Notes under the pieces: model-generated
What the model saw: the letters and a program-made list of their open reading frames with translations, nothing else
Told to the model about the DNA's origin: nothing
The model's database searches: none
Assembly: GCA_964345035.1 (NCBI GenBank)
Contig: CAYFPO010000033.1
Coordinates: forward strand, 1 to 18,625
Length of the DNA: 18,625 nucleotides
Source: CAYFPO01 sp964345035
GTDB taxonomy: Bacteria; Fidelibacterota; Marinisomatia; SCGC-AAA003-L08; GCA-002704045
Direction: 5' to 3'
Shown: one piece after another, positions 1 to 5,704 of the stretch
Numbering within the stretch: the stretch's first letter is position 1
Layout: each line of letters begins with the position of its first letter
Position numbers and translations under genes: made by a program

Positions 1-46
1 TTTTTTGTTGAGAAACAATGCGTTGTTCCTCCTGGTATCTGTGGGG

Positions 47-105
47 GTTTGATGAATCAATTGATTGGTTTGATGAATCGATTGTTTGGTTTGATGAATC
101 AAACC
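47..105. repeat. Nested 21-bp sub-repeats forming overlapping palindromes (unit 1)
   Basis: Three copies of a 21-bp motif beginning GTTTGATGAATC start at 47, 68 and 89; the last is shortened. Inside them 55-66 is a perfect 12-bp palindrome (AATCAATTGATT), 73-80 region contains the 8-bp palindrome AATCGATT across the second/third copy junction, and 88-105 is a hairpin with 8-bp arms (GGTTTGAT) and a 2-nt loop. The same array recurs at 236-294 in unit 2. Confidence 0.9.
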
Positions 106-154
106 ACTACGCATAAAATCTGTGTCTCCATGGGTTGAATTGGTTCTTTGTAGC

Positions 155-172
155 ATCACGGCATGCCGTGAC
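155..172. repeat. Near-perfect palindrome (unit 1 copy)
   Basis: Positions 156-171 form a perfect 16-bp palindrome (TCACGGCATGCCGTGA). The outer pair 155/172 is mismatched (A opposite C). It is the partner of 344-361. Confidence 0.9.
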
Positions 173-235
173 CATACCGGTTGAATTGGTTTTTTGTTGA
201 GAAACAATGCGTTGTTCCTCCTGGTATCTGTGGGG

Positions 236-294
236 GTTTGATGAATCAATTGATTGGTTTGATGAATCGATTGTTTGGTTTGATGAATCAAACC
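236..294. repeat. Nested 21-bp sub-repeats (unit 2)
   Basis: Exact counterpart of 47-105, displaced by 189 bp, with the same three 21-bp copies starting at 236, 257 and 278 and the same overlapping palindromes. No substitution separates the two sub-arrays, although the flanking part of the unit has diverged at six positions. Confidence 0.9.
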
Positions 295-343
295 ACTACG
301 CATAAAATCTGTGTCTCCATAGGTTGAATTGGTTCTTTGCAGC

Positions 344-361
344 GTCACGGCATGCCGTGAC
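344..361. repeat. Perfect 18-bp palindrome (unit 2 copy)
   Basis: GTCACGGCATGCCGTGAC is its own reverse complement over all 18 bases. It has no loop, so it looks more like a dimeric protein-binding site or recombination site than an RNA hairpin. The base that completes the palindrome (G344) is one of the six differences from unit 1. Confidence 0.92.
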
Positions 362-421
362 CATACCGGTTGAACGGTTTTTTTGTTGAGAAACAATGCG
401 TTGTTCCTCCTGTTACCTGTA

Positions 422-443
422 GGGGTTTGATTCATCAAACCCC
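422..443. repeat. 10-bp-arm hairpin in the collapsed third repeat unit
   Basis: The arms GGGGTTTGAT (422-431) and ATCAAACCCC (434-443) are perfectly complementary around a 2-nt loop. The flanks extend the pairing (TGTA before, CACACA after) with one mismatch. It replaces the three-copy sub-array of units 1 and 2, so the smaller unit keeps a longer hairpin. Confidence 0.88.
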
Positions 444-462
444 CACACATAAAATCTGTGTG

Positions 463-724
463 TGTAGAGACGAGCCGGGGGTTGAGTTCATTTGAATTTT
501 GATCAGGTTGCACGGGTGGCTTTCCGCAAGTCTGTATTTGTTTTGCCTGCAGATACAAAAATGTATATTTGTCGGTTCTCCTCTTACTCCTCCAATTATT
601 AGAAGCAGATGAGGTAGAATCGGCTATTTTGGTGTACATCAACTTCTCCCTTAGCTGTTAAGAATTGGGATAAGTTACGAAGAAACGGGTATATAATGCA
701 AAGATGAAGGTCACATAATGAGAA
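463..724. other. Intergenic stretch with no recognisable feature
   Basis: About 260 bp between the repeat array and the short repeat at 728. I see no reading frame with a start, ribosome binding site and family signature, no tRNA or rRNA, and no strong hairpin. A 10-bp string at 522-531 (TTCCGCAAGT) matches, in inverted orientation, the 3' end of the tRNA-Sec gene (772-781), probably by chance. Confidence 0.5.
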
Positions 725-728
725 ACCC

Positions 729-766
729 TGTCTACCGAAGGCAGGTATGTCTACGACAGGCAGGGA
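729..766. repeat. Two imperfect 19-bp direct repeats just beyond the tRNA 3' end
   Basis: Positions 729-747 and 748-766 share 15 of 19 bases (TGTCTAC.....GGCAGG). Each contains GC-rich segments able to pair, and the outer CCCTG (726-730) pairs with CAGGG (760-764). Read on the minus strand, it lies a few bases after the end of the tRNA, so the fold could act as a 3' processing or termination signal. Short GC-rich 'CTGCC/GGCAG' intergenic repeats are common in several uncultured phyla; that link is an inference. Confidence 0.6.
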
Positions 767-776
767 ACCCAACTTG

Positions 777-868
777 CGGAAGCGTGTGTGAATCGAACAC
801 ACCTATGACATCACTGCCACACAACAGCTTTGAAGGCTGCGGCGCCCACCAGGGTCGCATTCGCTTCC
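777..868 (-). tRNA. selC: tRNA-Sec (selenocysteine), anticodon UCA
   Basis: On the minus strand the gene starts GGAAGCGA at 868 and ends CGCTTCC plus discriminator G at 777, about 92 nt. The anticodon loop CTTCAAA (835-829) gives anticodon UCA at 833-831 on a 5-bp stem (GCAGC/GCTGT, one G-U). The T arm is GTGTG-TTCGATT-CACAC. A 6-bp D stem and a long variable arm (TGGCA-GTGA-TGTCA stem-loop) are seen. The length, long D stem, long extra arm and UCA anticodon are diagnostic of tRNA-Sec, which reads UGA with SelB and a SECIS element. Oddities: the eighth acceptor pair is A-A, the D stem has one A-G mismatch, and CCA is not encoded (GCAA follows). It lies 41 bp after the SPOR gene on the same strand, so it may be the last gene of that unit. 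Confidence 0.95.
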
Positions 869-909
869 ATATATTAAGCGCAGTTCTACGCTTTTACAGT
901 ATCATAAAA

Positions 910-1764
910 CTAATAATTTGTAATGATGATATTATCATACCCAAGCTGCATGCGTAATTTATCACCTTCCCGCTTTGCAGATGCACTGGAATTAAAATAT
1001 CCCAGCCGGACTGCATATAGTTTTTTTCCATTATTGTTGATTTCCTCAACACGAGGTGAATACCCTCCGGCTTTTAAATTTTTTACAGCCGTGTTAGCAT
1101 TCATTACACTCCCGAAAGCTCCCACCTGCAGAGAGTATTTCCCCTGTATATTATCAGAAGGTGGAAGGGGAATAGTTTTTTGTTTATCCTGTTTTTTCGG
1201 CTCAACTGGGGAATTTTCACGTTCATCAAACGCAGTGAGTATTCGTTCTTCTACTTCCATTTTGGGAAACCGTTTCTGAAACACCTGAGAATAAAACTGG
1301 GCAGTATCCACACTGCCGGCTACAATGAGACAGTTCAAAAATAAATTTACACCCCGTTCAATATGCTCAGACCATGGGTAATACACCGGCATTTTTTTAA
1401 ACCAGTCCGCAGACTGAATATACAGACCGGAGACATAATAATACTCCCCGATCCGCATGACTGCATCATCTGCATATTCACTGTTGGGGTGATTTTTATA
1501 GATCAGTTTATACATTTCAACGGCTGTGTCCCCGTTCATTTCCAACAGACTCTGCAGGTACATTACACCGGGGTGATTGGGATATGTATTTATGAGTTCG
1601 GGTAACGCAGCGGATGCCTGCTCCGTATTTCCCTGGAGAACATTTTCAATATGGGGATCAATTACTTCATTGCCTCCCCACAGTATGGATATGAAACACC
1701 AGACTGTCACCCAGAGAAACCGGCGCATCACTCCGGATTTAAATGGAAATAGGATCTTCCTCAT
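910..1764 (-). CDS. SPOR-domain envelope protein with N-terminal signal and TPR-like region
   Basis: The 284-residue protein has a hydrophobic N-terminal segment (roughly residues 14-31, preceded by RR), helical TPR-like repeats (about 37-170), a charged linker (185-200) and a C-terminal SPOR domain (about 207-284, 'YSLQVGAFGS ... YAVRLGYF'). SPOR domains bind glycan strands lacking stem peptides, often at the division septum, so the protein is probably periplasmic and peptidoglycan-bound. Two starts are possible. The listed ATG overlaps the end of the upstream TPR gene by 26 bp and has an AGG six bases upstream. An ATG at 1728 gives a cleaner signal peptide and no overlap, but its GGAG is only two bases away. 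The stop is TAG. It follows the LapB-like gene and precedes tRNA-Sec. The SPOR call is firm; the specific role is unknown. Confidence 0.88.
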   Translation of the reverse strand: MRKILFPFKSGVMRRFLWVTVWCFISILWGGNEVIDPHIENVLQGNTEQASAALPELINTYPNHPGVMYLQSLLEMNGDTAVEMYKLIYKNHPNSEYADDAVMRIGEYYYVSGLYIQSADWFKKMPVYYPWSEHIERGVNLFLNCLIVAGSVDTAQFYSQVFQKRFPKMEVEERILTAFDERENSPVEPKKQDKQKTIPLPPSDNIQGKYSLQVGAFGSVMNANTAVKNLKAGGYSPRVEEINNNGKKLYAVRLGYFNSSASAKREGDKLRMQLGYDNIIITNY

Positions 1765-2911
1765 TGGTTACCTGACTGATACCCTGAATAATTGCATCCA
1801 TTTCAGAGGATAATCCTGTTGATGCATTTTCCTTTAGTTTCAGTTTTACCCGCATGGCTTTTACCAAGAGGGAGTCAGGCGCTTTTTCTACCGCAGTATC
1901 CAGTAACTCTGATGCATTTTGTTCTTCCCCCTTTTGATTGTAATAATCCGCCAGGCAGGAGATAACATCTGTGTTATCCGGATCATTTGCCAGTATTTTT
2001 TTCAAAATAACTTCAAGCTCGTCAAACCGATTTAGTGCAAATAGAGCATCTTTCAAGCGATTAATCATTCTCCCGGATTTTTCCGGAGCCATTTCACCAA
2101 ACTTTACCCACATGGGAATGGCTTTACTGAGGATCTGCTTTGCCTGGTTCAGGGATTCATTATAGTCACTGTCCACATCCGGGCTTACCGGATCATTGCG
2201 GTCATAGTCCATTGCAGCCTTATATGCATGCTCGCTTTCCTGGGCATAGGAATTACCAATATAGAAATATGCATTTGCAAGGGACTCATCAATATTCAAT
2301 GCTTCTTCAAACAATTCTCTGGCTTTGGAAAAATCCTCCTTTCGCAGTAAGGATTTTCCTTCCTGAATTCTGTATTTACCGATCTCCTTGGAGTTTTCGG
2401 TTCCTCTGATTTTCTGTAATTGTACCTGGCTTTCTGCGGCTTTTGCCCAGTCATCCTGGGATTTATGGATACTTACCAGATGTTCCAGCGCCCATTCATT
2501 TCGTTTGTCCAGGGATAGCACCTGTTCTGCTTCTGAAATGGAATCCTGGTATCGGTTCAGCTCAAGGTAATCCAATGCCAGGTTTTTATGGAGTTCCAAT
2601 TTTGCATACAAAGATAATTGCTTTCTTAATGTCAAAGACTTATGAATCTTTAGAGCTTGTTCAGGATTTTTCCCTTCCCGTACTACCTGTCCCAATTTGA
2701 GATAGGCATTAATGTTTTCCGTATCCTTTTGAACGATGGTTTTGAAAGCATTATATGCAGCCCGTAAATGACCGGACACCATCATATCCAATCCTTCGGA
2801 ATAGAGATCCTTTACCTGGGCTTTTTTTCGTGGTTTGAACTGGAATACAAAATAGGCAGTTCCACCTGCAAGAACTACCAGGATGAGTATAGTCAGGATA
2901 GCGTTACTCAC
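1739..2911 (-). CDS. lapB: LapB-like membrane-anchored TPR protein
   Basis: This is a 390-residue protein: one N-terminal transmembrane helix (AILTILILVVLAGGTAYFV), a short basic stretch, then TPR helices to the end. The pattern 'YSEGLDMMVSGHLRAAYNAF' near residue 42 matches the first repeat of LapB/YciM. In Enterobacteria LapB joins LPS transport to FtsH-driven LpxC turnover at the inner membrane. The start chosen is GTG at 2911. It overlaps the LapA stop (GTGAGTAA) and has GGAG nine bases upstream; a longer reading to a GTG at 2932 has no ribosome binding site. Unlike E. coli LapB there is no C-terminal rubredoxin-like CxxC pair; the only cysteine is in the TPR region. The neighbour upstream is LapA-like, which supports the family call. 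A generic TPR scaffold remains possible. Confidence 0.8.
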   Translation of the reverse strand: MSNAILTILILVVLAGGTAYFVFQFKPRKKAQVKDLYSEGLDMMVSGHLRAAYNAFKTIVQKDTENINAYLKLGQVVREGKNPEQALKIHKSLTLRKQLSLYAKLELHKNLALDYLELNRYQDSISEAEQVLSLDKRNEWALEHLVSIHKSQDDWAKAAESQVQLQKIRGTENSKEIGKYRIQEGKSLLRKEDFSKARELFEEALNIDESLANAYFYIGNSYAQESEHAYKAAMDYDRNDPVSPDVDSDYNESLNQAKQILSKAIPMWVKFGEMAPEKSGRMINRLKDALFALNRFDELEVILKKILANDPDNTDVISCLADYYNQKGEEQNASELLDTAVEKAPDSLLVKAMRVKLKLKENASTGLSSEMDAIIQGISQVTNEEDPISI

Positions 2912-3242
2912 TATAATCTTCTCCGCTGTCACTTAATACAAGATCATCATCAATTGCCTGATTTCGGAGAGAATCCAATTCCACCTGAAGTCTTCGGACT
3001 TTTGACCGTAGAGTCATCGTTTCCCGTTTTTGGGCAAGTATCTGAAAAATTCCAATGAAAAATCCCACCATTGCACCACAGAGTAAGGTGATAGCAAGAA
3101 TCATCGGCAGGAGCAATTCTTTTTCAAATCCGGGGTACACCCATATTGTGATGGGATCCGGATTTAACACCTGATTCTTGTATAACAGCATCCCGCACCC
3201 AATGATAATGATTACCGTGATAATAAGTTTAATCAATCGCAT
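2904..3242 (-). CDS. lapA: LapA-domain inner-membrane protein
   Basis: The 112-residue protein has an N-terminal transmembrane helix (MRLIKLIITVIIIIGCGMLL), a short periplasmic stretch containing 'PITIWVYPG', a second helix (about residues 46-70, 'ILAITLLCGAMVGFFIGIF') and a cytoplasmic coiled coil (about 75-97). This two-helix plus coiled-coil layout is the LapA (DUF1049) family. LapA is paired with LapB in LPS assembly in Proteobacteria. The ATG at 3242 is preceded by AGGAG eight bases upstream and lies one base after the miaB stop (3244). A longer in-frame reading to 3284 overlaps miaB and lacks support. The downstream LapB-like gene overlaps it by 8 bp. The C-terminus is acidic (DDDLVLSDSGEDYSE). 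The family call is good; the role in this lineage is inferred. Confidence 0.85.
   Translation of the reverse strand: MRLIKLIITVIIIIGCGMLLYKNQVLNPDPITIWVYPGFEKELLLPMILAITLLCGAMVGFFIGIFQILAQKRETMTLRSKVRRLQVELDSLRNQAIDDDLVLSDSGEDYSE
2921..2924 (-). promoter_or_regulatory. Ribosome binding site fixing the LapB-like start
   Basis: GGAG lies nine bases before the GTG at 2911 and inside the end of the LapA-like gene. This supports translational coupling and argues against the upstream GTG at 2932, which has no such sequence. Confidence 0.7.
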
Positions 3243-3243
3243 A

Positions 3244-4560
3244 TTAATTACTCCTTTGTCCAAAAAGTGACACGCCCTGTGCATCTGTAATTTTTATGGG
3301 GACAATGTCCTTCACTTCTTCATCCGTTTTATCAAAAATCACCCAGGTATTTCCCTCAGTCCTGCCAGCCCATTGGTCCGGTGATTTCTTACTTTCTTTT
3401 TCTATGAGGACATCTAAATCCAACCCGATTTTTTCTGTATTTTTCTTCAATGTCAATTTTTTCTGCAGAGCGATGAATTGTTCCAGTCTTTCCTGTTTTA
3501 CATCTTTCGAAATCTGATCTGTATATTCCGCTGCCTTGGTGCCCGGTCTGGATGAATATTTAAACATAAAAGCATTATCAAATTCCACAGTTTCAGCCAC
3601 TTTCATTGTGTCCATAAATTCAGCATCGGTTTCTCCGGGAAAACCAACAATAATATCTGTTGTGAGTGAACAATCCGGTAGATAGCTTTTTATTTTTTCA
3701 CACAGATCCAGATATTCCTGTTGAGTATATGTGCGGTTCATCCGTTTTAGAATTCTGTCCGAACCAGCCTGTAGCGGAAGATGTATATGGTTGCATATAT
3801 TGGCATTATCCGCCATTACCTGAAGTAATTGATCATCTACATCCCTGGGGTGGGGTGACGTATATCTGAGACGCTTTACACCATCAATCTGAGCAGCAGT
3901 TGCCAACAATTCCGGGAATGCACCTTCAGGGGTTCGGTACGAATTTACATTCTGCCCGAGAAGTGTAATTTCAGAAAAACCTTGAGACACACAATTTGCA
4001 ACCTCCTCCCTGATATTTTCCATTGACCGGCTTCTTTCCCTGCCCCGGGTAAAAGGCACAATGCAGAAAGTGCAAAATTTATCACACCCCCGCATGATTG
4101 AAACCCAAGCATTCACTCCGGAACTACGGGTGGGGAACAGGTCTTCATACACTTCATATTTGGATAATTTTGCGTCCACAAGATGACCATTGGTTGTTTT
4201 TCTTGCTTCCAGTATTTCCGGTATTTTCCGGTAGGAATCCGGACCAAGTATGACATCCACATAGGGTTTGGCTTCCATCAGATCATTTTTCAAATTCTGT
4301 GCCATACAACCCAGCACACCGATCATTCGCCCCGGGTTTTCATGCTTCAGGTAGGCAATATTTTCCAGTTTTCTGTGGACTGTTTCTTCAGCATTATCCC
4401 GGATGGAGCAGGTATTCAGGAACAGGATATCTGCAGTTTTGTAATCATCTGCGGGAGAATATCCGGATTTTTCCAATAACCCTGCGACCAGTTCAGAATC
4501 ATACACATTCATCTGGCAGCCGTAAGTTTCTATATGATAAGTTTGTTGGATCGTATCCAT
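3244..4560 (-). CDS. miaB: tRNA-2-methylthio-N6-dimethylallyladenosine synthase (MiaB)
   Basis: This 438-residue radical-SAM methylthiotransferase inserts sulfur and a methyl group at C2 of N6-isopentenyladenosine-37 in tRNAs reading UNN codons. The N-terminal UPF0004 domain supplies the auxiliary cluster cysteines C15 (in 'TYGCQMNVYDSE'), C51 ('NTCSIRDNAE') and C85 ('VLGCMAQ'). The radical-SAM motif is C159-x3-C163-x2-C166 ('GCDKFCTFCIVPFTRGRE'). A TRAM domain occupies about the last 65 residues. Length and order match the family (E. coli 474). 'PFTRGRERSR' and the full cysteine set favour MiaB over MtaB or RimO. The ATG at 4560 has no strong ribosome binding site. It lies 46 bp after the M23 gene and is followed directly by lapA. 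The tRNA-Sec at the end of this unit is a plausible substrate. Confidence 0.96.
   Translation of the reverse strand: MDTIQQTYHIETYGCQMNVYDSELVAGLLEKSGYSPADDYKTADILFLNTCSIRDNAEETVHRKLENIAYLKHENPGRMIGVLGCMAQNLKNDLMEAKPYVDVILGPDSYRKIPEILEARKTTNGHLVDAKLSKYEVYEDLFPTRSSGVNAWVSIMRGCDKFCTFCIVPFTRGRERSRSMENIREEVANCVSQGFSEITLLGQNVNSYRTPEGAFPELLATAAQIDGVKRLRYTSPHPRDVDDQLLQVMADNANICNHIHLPLQAGSDRILKRMNRTYTQQEYLDLCEKIKSYLPDCSLTTDIIVGFPGETDAEFMDTMKVAETVEFDNAFMFKYSSRPGTKAAEYTDQISKDVKQERLEQFIALQKKLTLKKNTEKIGLDLDVLIEKESKKSPDQWAGRTEGNTWVIFDKTDEEVKDIVPIKITDAQGVSLFGQRSN
3251..3255 (-). promoter_or_regulatory. Ribosome binding site fixing the LapA-like start
   Basis: AGGAG sits eight bases before the ATG at 3242 and overlaps the last codons of miaB, so ribosomes finishing miaB are well placed to reinitiate. 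Confidence 0.75.
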
Positions 4561-4606
4561 TTCTCAGGGGGTAAAATTAGTTAGAAGCAAGGTGTATAGA
4601 AAAGAA

Positions 4607-5542
4607 TCAATTGATGGTGCCGATCGGCACATCAAGATAGTAGTTTTTTGGATCTACATTCTTCCCGTAATGTTTGATTTCATAATGAAGATGTGGAGCT
4701 GTTGATTTTCCCGTATTCCCCACTTCACCAATTTTCTGTCCACGGATCACCCTGTCTCCCAATTTTACTTTTCTGCTGGAAAGATGTCCGTAAATTGTCC
4801 GGTATCCGTACCCATGGTCAACTTCAATAAAATTGCCATACGTGCCCCAATATCTGGACCGCTTAACCACTCCATCGGCGGTTACATAGACCGGTGTTCC
4901 TGTTTTCGCAGAAAAATCATTTCCATCATGAAATTTATATTTGAGATCAATAGGGTCCCTACGATACCCATATCTGGACGATAACCGACTTTTATTTCTG
5001 TCTGTAGGATGAATGGCGGGATAGGATTGATACCGATTTGCATTGTCTTCCGAATCCTTCAATATTTCTGTATAGCTGTATTCTTCCAGGTTCAGCAATC
5101 TGTTTACGTGGTTGATCTGTCTGTGTATTTTTTCCAGATCAGTCTTTTTCGGTAACAGATATTCCAAATGACCGGCATGCTCTTTTACCTGTCTGCCACC
5201 TACACCTAATTTTCGGACTTCATCATCTATAGGTGGGAGCTTCACCAGCTTACGGAAAACCTCTCCCTGTTCCTTAATGGAATCCAATTGATCATACAAT
5301 ACCTGCAATTTCCCTTCCTGGGTATCTATGACTTTCTGCAGCTCCTCGTTGTCATCACGGATGCTGTTCAACTTATGTTTAAATGCCCAATCTGCGTAAG
5401 TATCTGAAAACAATACAAGTCCGAACAGTACACACAGAACAATTCCTGATGCAAAAAGATAAAAATGGGTAGGTTTAAGATTGAATTCCCGGAGTCCGAA
5501 TTTGTCCTCGCGGATCAGTAGAATTTTATATGCTTTTTTCAA
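4607..5542 (-). CDS. M23 (LytM-type) metallopeptidase, membrane-anchored
   Basis: The 311-residue protein has a short cytoplasmic N-terminus (KILLIREDKFGLREF), one transmembrane helix (about 27-46), a coiled coil (about 55-100), a linker, and a C-terminal peptidase M23 domain (about 185-303). The zinc ligands and catalytic residues are visible: H205-x3-D209 ('FHDGND'), H253 in 'YGHLSS', and H284-x-H286 in 'PHLHYE'. With all intact it should be an active peptidoglycan endopeptidase rather than an EnvC-like degenerate activator. It probably acts in the periplasm from an inner-membrane anchor. The start codon is TTG at 5542 with no clear ribosome binding site; no ATG in frame keeps the N-terminal region. 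It appears to head the unit that includes miaB, lapA, lapB, the SPOR gene and selC. Confidence 0.92.
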   Translation of the reverse strand: MKKAYKILLIREDKFGLREFNLKPTHFYLFASGIVLCVLFGLVLFSDTYADWAFKHKLNSIRDDNEELQKVIDTQEGKLQVLYDQLDSIKEQGEVFRKLVKLPPIDDEVRKLGVGGRQVKEHAGHLEYLLPKKTDLEKIHRQINHVNRLLNLEEYSYTEILKDSEDNANRYQSYPAIHPTDRNKSRLSSRYGYRRDPIDLKYKFHDGNDFSAKTGTPVYVTADGVVKRSRYWGTYGNFIEVDHGYGYRTIYGHLSSRKVKLGDRVIRGQKIGEVGNTGKSTAPHLHYEIKHYGKNVDPKNYYLDVPIGTIN

Positions 5543-5571
5543 TGATTATTTCTGTCGGTTTTTCTGTTGAA

Positions 5572-5603
5572 TCCTGACTTTGATATATCATCGTAAGTTA
5601 GGA
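5572..5603 (-). promoter_or_regulatory. Inverted repeat upstream of the M23 gene
   Basis: Arms of 9 bp (TCCTGACTT at 5572-5580 and AAGTTAGGA at 5595-5603) pair with one G-T. The 14-nt centre contains the 10-bp palindrome TGATATATCA. It sits about 30 bp before the TTG start, so it could be an operator or 5'-UTR hairpin for the operon. No promoter hexamers were called. Confidence 0.4.
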
Positions 5604-5651
5604 TTATTTACAAATATGATACAATATTGATGTAGTTTGAAATTATACCAA

Positions 5652-5675
5652 AGAACCCCTGAAAACAGGGGTTCT
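5652..5675 (-). terminator. Terminator after the serine protease gene
   Basis: A perfect 10-bp stem (AGAACCCCTG/CAGGGGTTCT) closes an AAAA loop (+ strand) 30 bp after the protease stop. On the minus strand only a short T stretch follows, so the stem is strong but the tail is weak. Confidence 0.7.
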
Positions 5676-5704
5676 CTTACCATAACTCAAATTAGAAGCT
5701 GTAA

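Larger units (their letters stand above)
1..462. repeat. 189-bp tandem intergenic repeat, two full copies plus a collapsed third
   Basis: Unit 1 spans 1-189 and unit 2 spans 190-378. I count six substitutions between them (at 132, 151, 155, 186, 187 and 189 of unit 1), about 97% identity. Unit 3 begins at 379 with the same T-run and the same GTTGAGAAACAATGCG start, is similar to about 462, and has lost about 42 bp, so it carries one of the three inner 21-bp sub-repeats. The window opens exactly at a unit boundary, so further copies may lie to the left. No protein reading frame explains the period. There are no unique spacers, so this is not a CRISPR array. The family is unknown to me; a structured non-autonomous intergenic element is possible. 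Confidence 0.93.

Noticed and set aside
1..462. CRISPR array
   Set aside because: The repeated unit is 189 bp with no short direct repeat separated by unique spacers; the 21-bp sub-repeats are adjacent and palindromic, and no cas gene is present.
522..781. Possible att-site pair: TTCCGCAAGT at 522-531 and the 3' end of tRNA-Sec
   Set aside because: The two 10-bp strings are inverted, not direct, and no integrase gene is present. Integration leaves direct repeats.
777..868. tRNA-Trp or a UGA-suppressor instead of tRNA-Sec
   Set aside because: The long extra arm, long D stem and about 92-nt length do not fit a tRNA-Trp, and TGA is a stop in this window, so no recoding is needed.
874..896. Terminator between the SPOR gene and tRNA-Sec
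   Set aside because: The AAGCG/CGCTT stem is only 5 bp with an 8-nt loop and no T run on the minus strand, so read-through into the tRNA is more likely.
599..957. Short reading frames around the tRNA gene on both strands
   Set aside because: They run through the tRNA and the adjacent repeat, have no ribosome binding site and no family signature.
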